Below are positions 26,906 through 34,883 of a stretch of 64,000 nucleotides of DNA, in pieces. Each line of letters begins with the position of its first letter. Positions within the stretch are counted from its first letter, which is position 1. The translations under genes and the position numbers were made by a program. The notes beneath the pieces were generated by a model. The model worked only from the letters and a program-made list of their open reading frames with translations. It was not told where the DNA came from and did no database searches. The stretch comes from an uncultured Peptococcaceae bacterium. Its GTDB lineage: Bacteria; Bacillota; Peptococcia; Peptococcales; Peptococcaceae. The stretch covers positions 1-64,000 of the forward strand of contig CALJRU010000071.1 in the NCBI GenBank assembly GCA_937976375.1, in the 5' to 3' direction.

Positions 26906-27391
26906 ATGGGCGATTTTACTCATTTTAATGATCAAGGACGCGCAAAGATGGTAAATGTTGGTGAAAAGCCCGAAAGTCAGCGTATTGCGGTGGCAGCTGG
27001 GCGAGTCCTTGTCAATAATGAAACATTTGCTTTGATCCAAAGTGGTGGAATGAAAAAAGGAGATGTTTTAACTGTTGCACAAGTAGCTGGGGTCATGGGG
27101 GCAAAGCGTACGCCTGATGTAATTCCGATGTGTCATCCTATTCAAATCAATGGCATTGATTTGAATTTATCACTTGATGAGAAGCGTCAATCTGTAGAAA
27201 TAACGGCCAGTGTATCCTGTAATGGAAAAACGGGCGTTGAAATGGAGGCACTAACGGCCGTTTCAATGGCGGCATTGACCGTTTATGATATGTGTAAAGC
27301 TGTCCAAAAAGACATCATGATTACGGATATTCGATTGCTTAAAAAGAGTGGCGGTGTTCATGGTGAATTTACAAGGGAGGATTTATTATGA
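26906..27391 (+). CDS. moaC: Cyclic pyranopterin monophosphate synthase MoaC
   Basis: This 161-residue enzyme completes precursor Z with MoaA. It has the signature KRTPDVIPMCHPI and TGVEMEALTAVSMAALTVYD, and the conserved Lys in KKSGG. The ATG at 26906 follows AGGAGG; an upstream in-frame ATG lies inside moaA and was rejected. It overlaps the next gene by four bases (ATGA). Confidence 0.96.
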   Translation: MGDFTHFNDQGRAKMVNVGEKPESQRIAVAAGRVLVNNETFALIQSGGMKKGDVLTVAQVAGVMGAKRTPDVIPMCHPIQINGIDLNLSLDEKRQSVEITASVSCNGKTGVEMEALTAVSMAALTVYDMCKAVQKDIMITDIRLLKKSGGVHGEFTREDLL

Positions 27392-27882
27392 TGTACCAGG
27401 CTGCAGTTATTACGGTAAGTGATAAAGGTGCGCGCGGTGAACGTGAAGATACCAGTGGCCCCAATCTTTGCCATATTCTTCAAGAGCGTGGCTTCGACGT
27501 TAGCTATACAAAGATCATTCCGGACGATATTGATAAGATTCAAGATGAGCTTTTGAAGTGTTGTGACTACTATCATTTTGCACTTGTTTTGACCACGGGG
27601 GGCACTGGCTTTTCACCACGTGATGTAACCCCTGAAGCGACATTGAATATTATTGAGCGACAAACGCCAGGTATTCCGGAAGCGATGCGTGCTGAGTCAA
27701 TGCGCATTACACCTAAAGGCTGCTTATCACGTTCTGTAGCTGGAATCCGTGGACGAACGTTGATTGTCAATTTGCCAGGAAGTAAAAAAGCTTCAGAAGA
27801 AAATATTCTTGCCGTCATTGACCCTATCAAGCATGGATTGGATATGTTGTTTTCTGAAGGCTCTGCCGATTGTGGTCAATAA
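27388..27882 (+). CDS. mogA: MogA/MoaB family molybdopterin adenylyltransferase
   Basis: This 164-residue protein has the MPT-binding motif VLTTGGTGFSPRDVTPEAT and SDKGARGEREDTSGP, typical of MogA/MoaB. It adenylylates molybdopterin before MoeA inserts metal. Either of two ATGs (27388 or 27391) may be used after GGGAGG. It is the last gene of the operon, before a bidirectional terminator. Confidence 0.93.
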   Translation: MMYQAAVITVSDKGARGEREDTSGPNLCHILQERGFDVSYTKIIPDDIDKIQDELLKCCDYYHFALVLTTGGTGFSPRDVTPEATLNIIERQTPGIPEAMRAESMRITPKGCLSRSVAGIRGRTLIVNLPGSKKASEENILAVIDPIKHGLDMLFSEGSADCGQ

Positions 27883-27884
27883 AC

Positions 27885-27926
27885 AAGAAAAGCAATCCCC
27901 GCATAGAATTGGAGATTGCTTCTCTT
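27885..27926. terminator. Bidirectional terminator between mogA and moaE
   Basis: AAGAAAAGCAATC pairs with GATTGCTTCTCTT with one mismatch, between converging genes. Read on the minus strand, the 3' arm is T-rich. Confidence 0.7.
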
Positions 27927-27928
27927 AT

Positions 27929-28324
27929 TTAATAGCATTCTGTTTCTTGGACACATTCGTTTTTTATACGACCAACCAAATGTTGTAAGCCATCAATGAC
28001 ATGAGGGCGAATGTCGCCGCCGATCAGAACACGCATAATGTCCTCGCCAACTGAAAGTGTGCCTTCATTAAGCCAAACACGGATATAATAAATGCCTGGC
28101 AGTGTATAGGCTTCGTCAATGACTTCCTTCAGCTTTTTTTCATCATAGGAGAATTGCATGGCCGTAACAGGAGAGGTATTGTTTATTCCTAAACGTACTT
28201 TTGCTTTTGCACTTTCTCGCACAACACCATCATGGAAAAGGTACATACCAATTTTTTCTGCATCGGGATGTTTTTTCGCTTCTGCAAGCCAATCATCCAT
28301 AGATGGAATATGAGATTTTTTCAT
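27929..28324 (-). CDS. moaE: MoaE-like molybdopterin synthase catalytic subunit (divergent form)
   Basis: This 131-residue protein has FHDGVVRESAKAKV, MQFSYDEKKLKEVI, WLNEGTLSVGEDIMRVLIGG and RIKNECV, aligning with the MoaE core (G.VR, Y, HR.G.L.VGE, R..AF, IK.E). The Lys of RIKNEC matches one MoaE active-site Lys. The second, in the usual WKKE tail, is replaced (VQETECY), so this is a divergent branch. I recall similar forms in anaerobes such as Desulfovibrio. The ATG at 28324 is preferred over a TTG at 28348. It follows a small GG-terminated gene by 43 bases and converges on mogA. Confidence 0.82.
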   Translation of the reverse strand: MKKSHIPSMDDWLAEAKKHPDAEKIGMYLFHDGVVRESAKAKVRLGINNTSPVTAMQFSYDEKKLKEVIDEAYTLPGIYYIRVWLNEGTLSVGEDIMRVLIGGDIRPHVIDGLQHLVGRIKNECVQETECY

Positions 28325-28367
28325 TAAAACATCATCCTTCTTTCTCAACTAATAGATTATCATTCCT

Positions 28368-28622
28368 TTAACCGCCGGCGGATAAAAAGCGTAGGAAAAA
28401 ACGGCGATGAATAACAGTGACTTCCTCATCAGGCCCATCAATTATTAAACGGGTACGAGCAATTGACATTGGTTTGTTTAATGTTGGCAGTTTTCGTTCT
28501 AGCGTAATAATGCAATTTTTGTAATGGTAGAGGCCATCAATATCACAAGAAACATCTTCTTGCTCAGAAAAGAAATGATGGATACGTTCCAGTGATACAG
28601 CCCAATTTTCATCAATATACAT
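28368..28622 (-). CDS. Small protein ending in Gly-Gly, candidate MoaD-like carrier
   Basis: This 84-residue protein has no recognised family. It has alternating hydrophobic stretches (ARTRLIIDG, EEVTVIHRRFFLRFL) and ends S-A-G-G directly before TAA. A C-terminal Gly-Gly beside a MoaE-like gene is what a sulfur carrier subunit would show, though the sequence does not match the canonical MoaD at 17284. The ATG has GGAGG 8 bases upstream, and a minus-strand TATAAT lies at 28652-28657. Alternatives are a MoaE-binding accessory protein, or a chance GG end. Confidence 0.7.
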   Translation of the reverse strand: MYIDENWAVSLERIHHFFSEQEDVSCDIDGLYHYKNCIITLERKLPTLNKPMSIARTRLIIDGPDEEVTVIHRRFFLRFLSAGG

Positions 28623-28692
28623 GGGATTCTCCTCCAGATTGATACTACTTTATTATAGCGCATTGATTGTTAGAGTGAAACGTTTAATATGC

Positions 28693-28729
28693 AAAAAGGT
28701 CCTTAGTGAACGATACTAAGGACCTTTAC
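28693..28729 (-). terminator. Terminator of the 172-residue unknown gene
   Basis: A 13-bp perfect stem (28695-28707 with 28715-28727) gives a T5 run on the minus strand, 20 bases after the stop at 28749. Confidence 0.85.
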
Positions 28730-28748
28730 GTATTAGCGGTTTGATTGC

Positions 28749-29267
28749 TTATGCATCTTTTTTTAATTCTTCAACAACGGAAACGCGTTGACGAATACGA
28801 TCATCAACATCCGCAAATAAACGTGATTGTGGACGGTTTGGATCAAATTTTGTTGGATCACCAGGGAAGCTCTGATGACGATTAGCAAATGCCTCCATAC
28901 TGCCAACATCATCAAGAATACCACCAGCAGCTTGTGCAGCACTTGTTAATGCATTTAAAGTTGCAGCACCAGGTGTCGGTTTTACAGGTTGATCATTCAG
29001 AATTTCATCATACATTGGAGGAATATGAACGCGATATTCTTCGATAGCATCAGAACAAGTTGCACTTTGCTTGCATGTTGCATAGGCTTCTAAACCTTCT
29101 GTTTGGCGTAAAATACTGCGTACTTCTCTAAAAAAGCCAACAACATCATGTTTAAAGATTTTGGAAAGATGTGTTAAAATACCTTTGTTTTCAGATGGAC
29201 GAAAAGTATTAACCGTCACCTGAACCGAGCCATTAACGTTTTGCGAAGATTTTTCATTCAATAACAT
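28749..29267 (-). CDS. Hypothetical protein, 172 residues
   Basis: I do not recognise this protein. The N-terminal 30 residues are polar. A middle region (KIFKHDVVGFFREVRSIL) precedes a Cys pair, ATCKQSATCSDA. A Pro/Ala-rich linker (PVKPTPGAA) and a charged C-terminus follow. There is no signal peptide or membrane helix. It has its own promoter (29370-29398), a leader of about 95 bases with paired arms, and a strong terminator, so it is a monocistronic unit. It could be linked with the adjoining MoaE pair, but nothing shows it. Confidence 0.72.
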   Translation of the reverse strand: MLLNEKSSQNVNGSVQVTVNTFRPSENKGILTHLSKIFKHDVVGFFREVRSILRQTEGLEAYATCKQSATCSDAIEEYRVHIPPMYDEILNDQPVKPTPGAATLNALTSAAQAAGGILDDVGSMEAFANRHQSFPGDPTKFDPNRPQSRLFADVDDRIRQRVSVVEELKKDA

Positions 29268-29291
29268 TTCATATTTCCCCTTTCTGTGAAA

Positions 29292-29348
29292 GATGGACTA
29301 TACAATGATTAACCGCTGTGATCTTGATAGAAAGCGGATTTATCCATC
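29292..29348 (-). promoter_or_regulatory. Folded leader of the 172-residue unknown gene
   Basis: Nested complementary segments GATGGA/TCCATC (29292-29297 with 29343-29348) and CCGCT/AGCGG (29313-29317 with 29333-29337) lie 25-80 bases before the start codon. They may form a structured 5' leader. Confidence 0.3.
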
Positions 29349-29369
29349 CATCGCTTCTTTGCAATTTGC

Positions 29370-29398
29370 ATTATAGTGGGCATATTTTAAAAAAACAA
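29370..29398 (-). promoter_or_regulatory. Promoter of the 172-residue unknown gene
   Basis: On the minus strand TTGTTT (29393-29398) and TATAAT (29370-29375) are 17 bases apart. The region 29400-29630 is AT-rich with no gene and no other clear signal. Confidence 0.6.
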
Positions 29399-29634
29399 GA
29401 GGGTTATATAATTATCTTTCTGTTTTCAGATGCAACCATCCTGGGGGTTGTTAATTGGATAAAATCGTAATAATAAACAAGAGGGTAATAGATTCTATTT
29501 AAGAAAAAACAATCGAAATCTATTTGTTATTTATTGAATAAAATATAGCTGCATTAATAAACAATATGACTGATTGTCAAGCCAGGTATATCTTTTTTGA
29601 GAGAAATGTTGTAATATATAGTTAGAAAAATTCA

Positions 29635-29675
29635 AGCGTGAGCGCTCACATTGGTGAGACGCTATTTTTATTTTT
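29635..29675 (+). promoter_or_regulatory. Perfect palindrome overlapping a terminator-like hairpin upstream of the MFS gene
   Basis: GTGAGCGCTCAC (29638-29649) is a perfect 12-bp palindrome. The same bases can also form a bulged 10-bp hairpin, AGCGT...CTCAC with GTGAG-ACGCT, followed by ATTTTTATTTTT. It may be a repressor site, an attenuator, or both. It ends about 20 bases before the MFS start codon. Confidence 0.45.
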
Positions 29676-29693
29676 AGGAAAGAAGATGATGGT

Positions 29694-31148
29694 ATGACAG
29701 AAATCGCAAAAAAGGTGCAGATAGATGACGATCATGCACGTATTTTTTTGTTGGCGATTCTTTTATCTGGTGTTGTTACAATGCTTAACACATCCACCGT
29801 CACTATTTCATTGCCAACATATATGTCGGTGTTTGGTGTGGATATCAATACCGTTCAGTGGGTAGTCATTGGATATATGCTTCCATTAGGTATGGTTATG
29901 CCACTGAGCGAATATTTATGCGAGCGTTATAGTTATCGAAAGGTTTTTTTAACGGCAATGACGGCTTTGGGGCTTTGTTCTTTAGGCTGTGCTTTATCTG
30001 TAAATTTTTTGATGCTGGTCATTTTTAGATTTTTAAAAGGGATCGCTGGCGGAATTATTATTCCTTCATCCATGGCAATGATTTATAGATACGTGCCAAG
30101 AAAAAAACAAGCAGAATATCTTGGCACAAGTATGTTGTTTCAATCTTTTGGCACAGCATTGGGGCCAACTATTTCGGGACTGTTGCTGCAAGTTTCAAGT
30201 TGGCATGTATTATTTTTAATTAATTTGCCAATGGTGCTGATTGTATTATGGGCTGCTAGAAAAAGTATTCCTTCTGAGTCAATTAATATGGAAGTTGATA
30301 AAATTGACTTTTGGGGATGTGGACAGATTTCTTTGGGCAGTGGCTTAGTCATGCTTGCTTTCTCGATGGGAGATACTTGGGGATGGCGTTCTATTACATT
30401 TTGGGCATGTGTCATCATTGGTTTTATGTTGATTGTTATTTTTGTGATGCGTCAATTTCATACCAGTCATCCATTATTAAATTTTGGTGTGTTGAAATAT
30501 AAAGCGTTTTCTTTTGCGATGCTTTTACAATGCGTTATTGCGTTAACATTGGGGATTAATGCGATCCTTTCACAGTTTTACTTCCAGACAGGATTGGGCC
30601 TTTCTCCTGCTGCAACCGGTTTGTTGCTCCTTTGTCCATCAATTATGATGCTGATTGGTAATGCGACTACGAACTATTTGCATCGTAAAGGTTTAATGAA
30701 AAGCTTGATTACAATTGGTATTATTTGTGCTCTTGTTGGAAATTTAGGATTATGTAATTTAAGTCTGACAAGTAATCTGGTCTTTGTAATGTGTTGCTTT
30801 GGCTTGCGCTTTTTTGGTATTTCAATGGCACAAATGCCATTAACGAATTATGGCCTGAGTGCTGTTCCTCGTGATTTATCCGGTCATGCATCTTCAATGT
30901 TTAACTGGGGACGTCAACTGGTACAGACTGTGTCCACTAATATTCTTACTGTTTTGCTGAGTATGAATTTGACACGTTACTATTTGGCGGCTGGAAATGT
31001 AGGCCTTCCTGAAGAGGGAACTTTAGGATATCGAGAAGCAGCAGTAGAAGCGGTTAATACAGATTATATTTATATTGCAATTTTCCTTGTGATTGCTCTG
31101 ATTTGTACATTTTTTATTCGTCCGGCTCAACAGCGATCTGACCGTTAA
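29694..31148 (+). CDS. DHA2-family MFS drug/metabolite exporter
   Basis: This 484-residue membrane protein has about 14 hydrophobic segments. It has the family motif QWVVIGYMLPLGMVMPLSEYL, motif A region ERYSYRKVF and motif C-like GTALGPTISGLL, as in EmrB/QacA exporters. It stands alone between a regulatory hairpin and a bidirectional terminator. The substrate cannot be predicted; no TetR or MarR gene is next to it. Confidence 0.9.
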   Translation: MTEIAKKVQIDDDHARIFLLAILLSGVVTMLNTSTVTISLPTYMSVFGVDINTVQWVVIGYMLPLGMVMPLSEYLCERYSYRKVFLTAMTALGLCSLGCALSVNFLMLVIFRFLKGIAGGIIIPSSMAMIYRYVPRKKQAEYLGTSMLFQSFGTALGPTISGLLLQVSSWHVLFLINLPMVLIVLWAARKSIPSESINMEVDKIDFWGCGQISLGSGLVMLAFSMGDTWGWRSITFWACVIIGFMLIVIFVMRQFHTSHPLLNFGVLKYKAFSFAMLLQCVIALTLGINAILSQFYFQTGLGLSPAATGLLLLCPSIMMLIGNATTNYLHRKGLMKSLITIGIICALVGNLGLCNLSLTSNLVFVMCCFGLRFFGISMAQMPLTNYGLSAVPRDLSGHASSMFNWGRQLVQTVSTNILTVLLSMNLTRYYLAAGNVGLPEEGTLGYREAAVEAVNTDYIYIAIFLVIALICTFFIRPAQQRSDR

Positions 31149-31156
31149 AAGATGGC

Positions 31157-31192
31157 AAAAAAAATGCAGCCCAATTGGGCTGCATTTTTTTA
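31157..31192. terminator. Bidirectional terminator between MFS gene and yebC
   Basis: A near-perfect 16-bp stem (31157-31172 with 31177-31192) has A and T runs on the outer sides and overlaps the yebC stop codon. Confidence 0.9.
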
Positions 31193-31906
31193 TTGAGCCA
31201 TGTTGCTGTATACGTTTTGTACGTCGTCATCTTCCTCAAGTGCATCGAGCAGTTTCTGCATGCTTTTAGCTTTTTCTGGTGGTACTTCAGTATAATTGGA
31301 AGGCAACATGGTGATATCGCCAGATAGCACTGGAATGTTTGCGCCATCAATAGCATCACGAACTGCTACATAGTCTTCTGGAGCAGTAATAATTTCATAA
31401 TGACTATCTTCGATAGCAAAATCTTCAGCGCCAGCTTCTAAAACAAGCTCCATAAGTTCATCTTCACTCAAAGAACAAGCATCTTTGTCAATGGCAATGG
31501 CACCTTTACGTTCAAACATGAAGCTTACGCAACCGTCTGTACCAAGATTACCACCGCAGCGATCCAGGTGGTGACGAACATTGCCTGCAGTACGGTTTTT
31601 GTTATCAGTCAGACATTCGATAATGAGTGCAACACCACCAGGGCCATAGCCTTCGTATGTGATGTGTTCATATTTTTCACCATCAGTGGCACCGATGCCT
31701 TTTTTGATGGCACGATTGATATTGTCGTTTGGCATATTGTCTGCTTTTGCCTTGTCAATCGCTAATTTCAGAGCAGCGTTATAAGCTGGGTCACCACCAC
31801 CTTGACGTGCAGCTACAGTAATGTTGCGTGCATGTTTGGTGAATGCGGTGGAGCGTAGGCTGTCCATCTTATTTTTCTTTCCTTCAATATTATGAATACG
31901 ACCCAT
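31190..31906 (-). CDS. yebC: YebC/PmpR family protein
   Basis: This 238-residue protein starts MGRIHNIEGKKNKMDSLRS and contains MPNDNINRAIKKG and YEGYGPGGVALIIECLTDN, all typical of YebC/TACO1 proteins. Members have been described as transcriptional regulators and as factors aiding translation of difficult peptide stretches. The ATG follows AAGGAGAG. It is transcribed alone. Confidence 0.95.
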   Translation of the reverse strand: MGRIHNIEGKKNKMDSLRSTAFTKHARNITVAARQGGGDPAYNAALKLAIDKAKADNMPNDNINRAIKKGIGATDGEKYEHITYEGYGPGGVALIIECLTDNKNRTAGNVRHHLDRCGGNLGTDGCVSFMFERKGAIAIDKDACSLSEDELMELVLEAGAEDFAIEDSHYEIITAPEDYVAVRDAIDGANIPVLSGDITMLPSNYTEVPPEKAKSMQKLLDALEEDDDVQNVYSNMAQ

Positions 31907-31944
31907 TCATATCTCTCCTTAGGTTTAATTTATGCGCACTTTTT

Positions 31945-31973
31945 ATTATAATGTTAGAGGTGGTGCATTTCAA
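31945..31973 (-). promoter_or_regulatory. Promoter of yebC
   Basis: On the minus strand TTGAAA (31968-31973) and TATAAT (31945-31950) are 17 bases apart, about 40 bases before the start codon. Confidence 0.7.
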
Positions 31974-31993
31974 GTATAGAAAGGGATGATTTT

Positions 31994-32515
31994 ATGATCG
32001 CATTTGAAAAAATTTCTTGGCCACAATTCTTGGAAGATTGGAGGCATAGAAATGAGGAACGTTCAGAACAAGCTGTTGATGTATATGGCGACATCCGTTT
32101 ACCAGAACGGGCAACTACAGGTGCGGCTGGGTATGACTTTTTTGCACCGTATGCATTTACGCTTCATCCAGGTGAACAGATTACAATTCTTACGGGTATT
32201 CGCGCATGTATGCCTAAAGATGTTGTGCTTATCCTCGCTCCGCGCAGTGGACAAGGGATGCGCTATAAATTGCAACTCACGAATACATTGGGGGTAATTG
32301 ATAGTGATTATCAATACGCGGATAATGAAGGGCATATTATGATTTCCTTGTTTAATGATCATCCCGACAAAAATAACGTGTTGAGTGTTAAAAAGGGTCA
32401 AGCATTCGCGCAAGGAATTTTTCTTCCTTATCTTACTACTGATAATGATAAGGTTCATGTAAGTAGAAAAGGCGGTTTTGGAAGTACTGATGAAAAAACA
32501 CTTGACAATGCCTAA
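31994..32515 (+). CDS. dut: dUTP diphosphatase-like protein
   Basis: This 173-residue trimeric-type dUTPase hydrolyses dUTP to dUMP. Motifs are in order: AGYDFFAPY, PRSGQG, LGVIDSDYQ and the C-terminal RKGGFGST that closes over the substrate. It has about 30 extra N-terminal residues (WPQFLEDWRHRNEERSEQAV). The start has GAAAGGGATGA upstream. The promoter of the next operon overlaps its 3' end. Confidence 0.88.
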   Translation: MIAFEKISWPQFLEDWRHRNEERSEQAVDVYGDIRLPERATTGAAGYDFFAPYAFTLHPGEQITILTGIRACMPKDVVLILAPRSGQGMRYKLQLTNTLGVIDSDYQYADNEGHIMISLFNDHPDKNNVLSVKKGQAFAQGIFLPYLTTDNDKVHVSRKGGFGSTDEKTLDNA

Positions 32516-32530
32516 AAAATAAGATATAGT
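32502..32530 (+). promoter_or_regulatory. Promoter of the ylxM-ffh-rpsP-trmD operon
   Basis: TTGACA (32502-32507, inside dut) and TATAGT (32525-32530) are 17 bases apart, about 40 bases before the ylxM start. Confidence 0.8.
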
Positions 32531-32570
32531 ATCGGAGTGTCAAGGCGAAAAGGTTGACAGAGGTGCTGAC

Positions 32571-32933
32571 ATGTCATTTTCTATGGATTACAGAAATAGA
32601 ATGATCTGTTTGTTTGACTGTTATGGTGAATTATTAACGGATAAACAAAGAACGTTGTTTCAATACTATTTTGATGATGACCTTTCTCTTGCTGAAATTT
32701 CGGACTTGGTCGGCATTAGTCGCCAAGCGGTGCATAACAGTATTACACGATGTGAAGAAGCATTAGAAGATTTTGAGCAGACACTTGGTGTTTTTAAGCG
32801 TTCATGTGAGGTGGATGATGCGTTGGATAAGACGATATCTGCCATAGAGAACGGCTTGAATACGGGTGAATGGCCGTCAGATCAATTTAAAAATATATGG
32901 ATACAACTAAAAAATACTAGAAAGGCTGATTAA
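32571..32933 (+). CDS. ylxM: YlxM/p13-like HTH protein (UPF0122)
   Basis: This 120-residue protein has a sigma-70 region 4-like HTH, LSLAEISDLVGISRQAVHNS, typical of YlxM. The gene almost always precedes ffh, as here (2-base gap), and the protein is thought to work with the signal recognition particle. Its start follows GAGGTGCTGAC. Confidence 0.92.
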   Translation: MSFSMDYRNRMICLFDCYGELLTDKQRTLFQYYFDDDLSLAEISDLVGISRQAVHNSITRCEEALEDFEQTLGVFKRSCEVDDALDKTISAIENGLNTGEWPSDQFKNIWIQLKNTRKAD

Positions 32934-32935
32934 AC

Positions 32936-34285
32936 GTGGCACTTGACGGATTAAGCGAAAGACTACAAGAAGCCTTTGCCAAACTCAAAGGAAAAGGTAA
33001 AATCAGCGAACAAGACATTAAAGATGTGCTTCGCGAAGTGCGTGTGGCATTATTAGAAGCAGATGTTAACTATAAAGTTGTCAAAAATTTTGTAGGTAAT
33101 ATCAAAGATCGTGCCATGGGTGCTGATGTAATGGAAAGCTTGACACCTGGACAACAAGTTGTGAAAATTGTTCACGATGAGTTAACTCAGCTCATGGGCG
33201 GCGAGACAAAAAAAATTACAATTAGCTCAAAACCGCCAACAATTATTATGATGGTTGGGCTGCAAGGTTCTGGTAAAACAACGTCAACAGGTAAGCTCGC
33301 ATGTTATCTAAAAGAAAAGATGCATAAACGTCCGCTTTTAGCTGCATGTGATGTATATCGTCCTGCTGCTATTCAACAATTATCAGTATTGGGGAAACAA
33401 CTTGATATTCCTGTTTTTGAAGAAGGTACAGAACGTTCTCCAATTGAGATTGCAAAAGATGCAGTGGCTCATGCCAAAGCACATGGTAATGATGTGGTTA
33501 TCATTGATACTGCTGGACGATTGCATATTGATGAAGTTTTGATGCAGGAACTTGTTGCGATTAAAGAAGCCGTAGAACCGCATGAAATTTTATTGGTCGT
33601 TGATGCAATGACTGGTCAGGATGCGGTCAATGTTGCAGAACATTTTAATGATAATCTTGACATTACTGGTGTCGTCCTCACAAAGTTGGATGGCGACACA
33701 AGAGGTGGGGCTGCACTTTCTGTGAAAAGTGTAACCGGTAAGCCGATTAAGTTTACCGGGATGGGTGAAAAGCTAGATGCTTTGGAACCGTTTCATCCAG
33801 ATCGAATGGCCTCACGTATTCTTGGAATGGGCGATATTTTAACGCTCATTGAAAAAGCTGAGGCAGAATTTGACCAAAAACAAGCTGCTGAGCTGCAAGA
33901 AAAGATAAAAACACAAACGTTCACATTAGAAGATTATCTTAGTCAAATGGATCAGCTGCAAGGAATGGGAGATCTCGAGTCGATGATCTCGATGATTCCG
34001 GGTGTAAGCAAGAAAATGCTAAAAAATGTAAAGCTTGATGCAAAGGACATGGATCATACAAGAGCTATTATTTTGTCTATGACTCCAGAAGAACGCCGTA
34101 ACACAAAGATTATTAATGGTAGTCGCAGAAAACGCATTGCGGCAGGTTGCGGTTTAAAAGTTCAAGATGTTAATCGACTAATAAAACAATTTGAACAGTC
34201 TCAAGCATTCATGAAGCAATTTGGAGCCATGGCCAGTGGTAAAGGCGGGAAAAAAGGCCGTTTGCCATTTTTTGGCTTGAAATAA
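32936..34285 (+). CDS. ffh: Signal recognition particle protein Ffh
   Basis: This is the 449-residue SRP54 GTPase, which binds signal peptides on ribosomes. It has an N domain, G domain motifs [32 protein letters not shown] and [14 protein letters not shown], and a C-terminal M domain from about residue 300 ([22 protein letters not shown]). It uses a GTG start. Length is normal. Confidence 0.97.
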   Translation: MALDGLSERLQEAFAKLKGKGKISEQDIKDVLREVRVALLEADVNYKVVKNFVGNIKDRAMGADVMESLTPGQQVVKIVHDELTQLMGGETKKITISSKPPTIIMMVGLQGSGKTTSTGKLACYLKEKMHKRPLLAACDVYRPAAIQQLSVLGKQLDIPVFEEGTERSPIEIAKDAVAHAKAHGNDVVIIDTAGRLHIDEVLMQELVAIKEAVEPHEILLVVDAMTGQDAVNVAEHFNDNLDITGVVLTKLDGDTRGGAALSVKSVTGKPIKFTGMGEKLDALEPFHPDRMASRILGMGDILTLIEKAEAEFDQKQAAELQEKIKTQTFTLEDYLSQMDQLQGMGDLESMISMIPGVSKKMLKNVKLDAKDMDHTRAIILSMTPEERRNTKIINGSRRKRIAAGCGLKVQDVNRLIKQFEQSQAFMKQFGAMASGKGGKKGRLPFFGLK

Positions 34286-34310
34286 GTATCAATTAGAGGA
34301 GGTGAAATCA

Positions 34311-34553
34311 TTGGCAACTAAAATCAGATTGAGAAGAATGGGTGCAAAGAAGAAACCTTTCTATCGTATTGTTGTTGCAGATAGCCGTTCTCCAAGAGAT
34401 GGCCGCACCATCGAAGAAATCGGTTACTACAACCCAAATGTAAATCCTGCTGAAATTAAGGTTGACGTTGAAGCTGCTCAGAAATGGCTGGCTACCGGCG
34501 CGCAGCCTTCCGATACTGTACGCAGCTTGCTTAAAAAAGCTGGTGTTCGCTAA
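34311..34553 (+). CDS. rpsP: Ribosomal protein bS16
   Basis: This 80-residue ribosomal protein has [20 protein letters not shown] and [19 protein letters not shown] chose the TTG at 34311, 8 bases after GGAGG; the GTG at 34302 overlaps that SD. It is in the standard ffh-rpsP-khpA order. Confidence 0.96.
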   Translation: MATKIRLRRMGAKKKPFYRIVVADSRSPRDGRTIEEIGYYNPNVNPAEIKVDVEAAQKWLATGAQPSDTVRSLLKKAGVR

Positions 34554-34581
34554 TTGATTTTATAAGAAATGGATGATTAGT

Positions 34582-34812
34582 ATGGAAAACTTGGTTTTGC
34601 ACATTGCAAAGTCGTTGGTTGATGACCCGGATTCCGTATCTGTTAAAATTGATGAAACACCAGAATCTGTGACTGTGCAACTTTCTGTTGCACCAGATGA
34701 TATGGGCAAAATTATCGGCAAACACGGGCGCATCGCCAATGCGATTCGTACGATCATGAAAGCCGTTGGCAACGTTCAACATAAAAAAGTTTATGTTGAT
34801 ATTGTTGAATGA
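34582..34812 (+). CDS. khpA: KH domain RNA-binding protein KhpA
   Basis: This 76-residue single KH domain protein has the GxxG loop in IIGKHGRIANAIRTI. KhpA binds RNA with KhpB in Firmicutes. The ATG at 34582 gives MENLVLHIAKSL, the usual start; an ATG at 34573 is possible. It lies between rpsP and ylqD with a terminator-like hairpin after it. Confidence 0.92.
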   Translation: MENLVLHIAKSLVDDPDSVSVKIDETPESVTVQLSVAPDDMGKIIGKHGRIANAIRTIMKAVGNVQHKKVYVDIVE

Positions 34813-34816
34813 TGAG

Positions 34817-34848
34817 AAAATCCAGATTCGTTTGAGTCTGGATTTTTT
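34817..34848 (+). terminator. Intra-operon terminator after khpA
   Basis: A 13-bp stem with one wobble (34817-34829 with 34834-34846) and a T6 tail lie within the ffh-trmD operon. It probably sets a lower level for the downstream genes. Confidence 0.8.
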
Positions 34849-34883
34849 GCTATGTTTATTTATCGAAGAAAAGAGGCTATAAA

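Noticed and set aside
29292..29348. Molybdenum cofactor riboswitch
   Set aside because: Only two short nested stems are seen, without the multi-stem architecture of that RNA class. Position near Moco genes was not considered sufficient.
29638..29649. LacI-type operator
   Set aside because: The palindrome equals the core of the ideal lac operator, but no LacI-family gene or sugar operon is near; a 12-base match is not enough.
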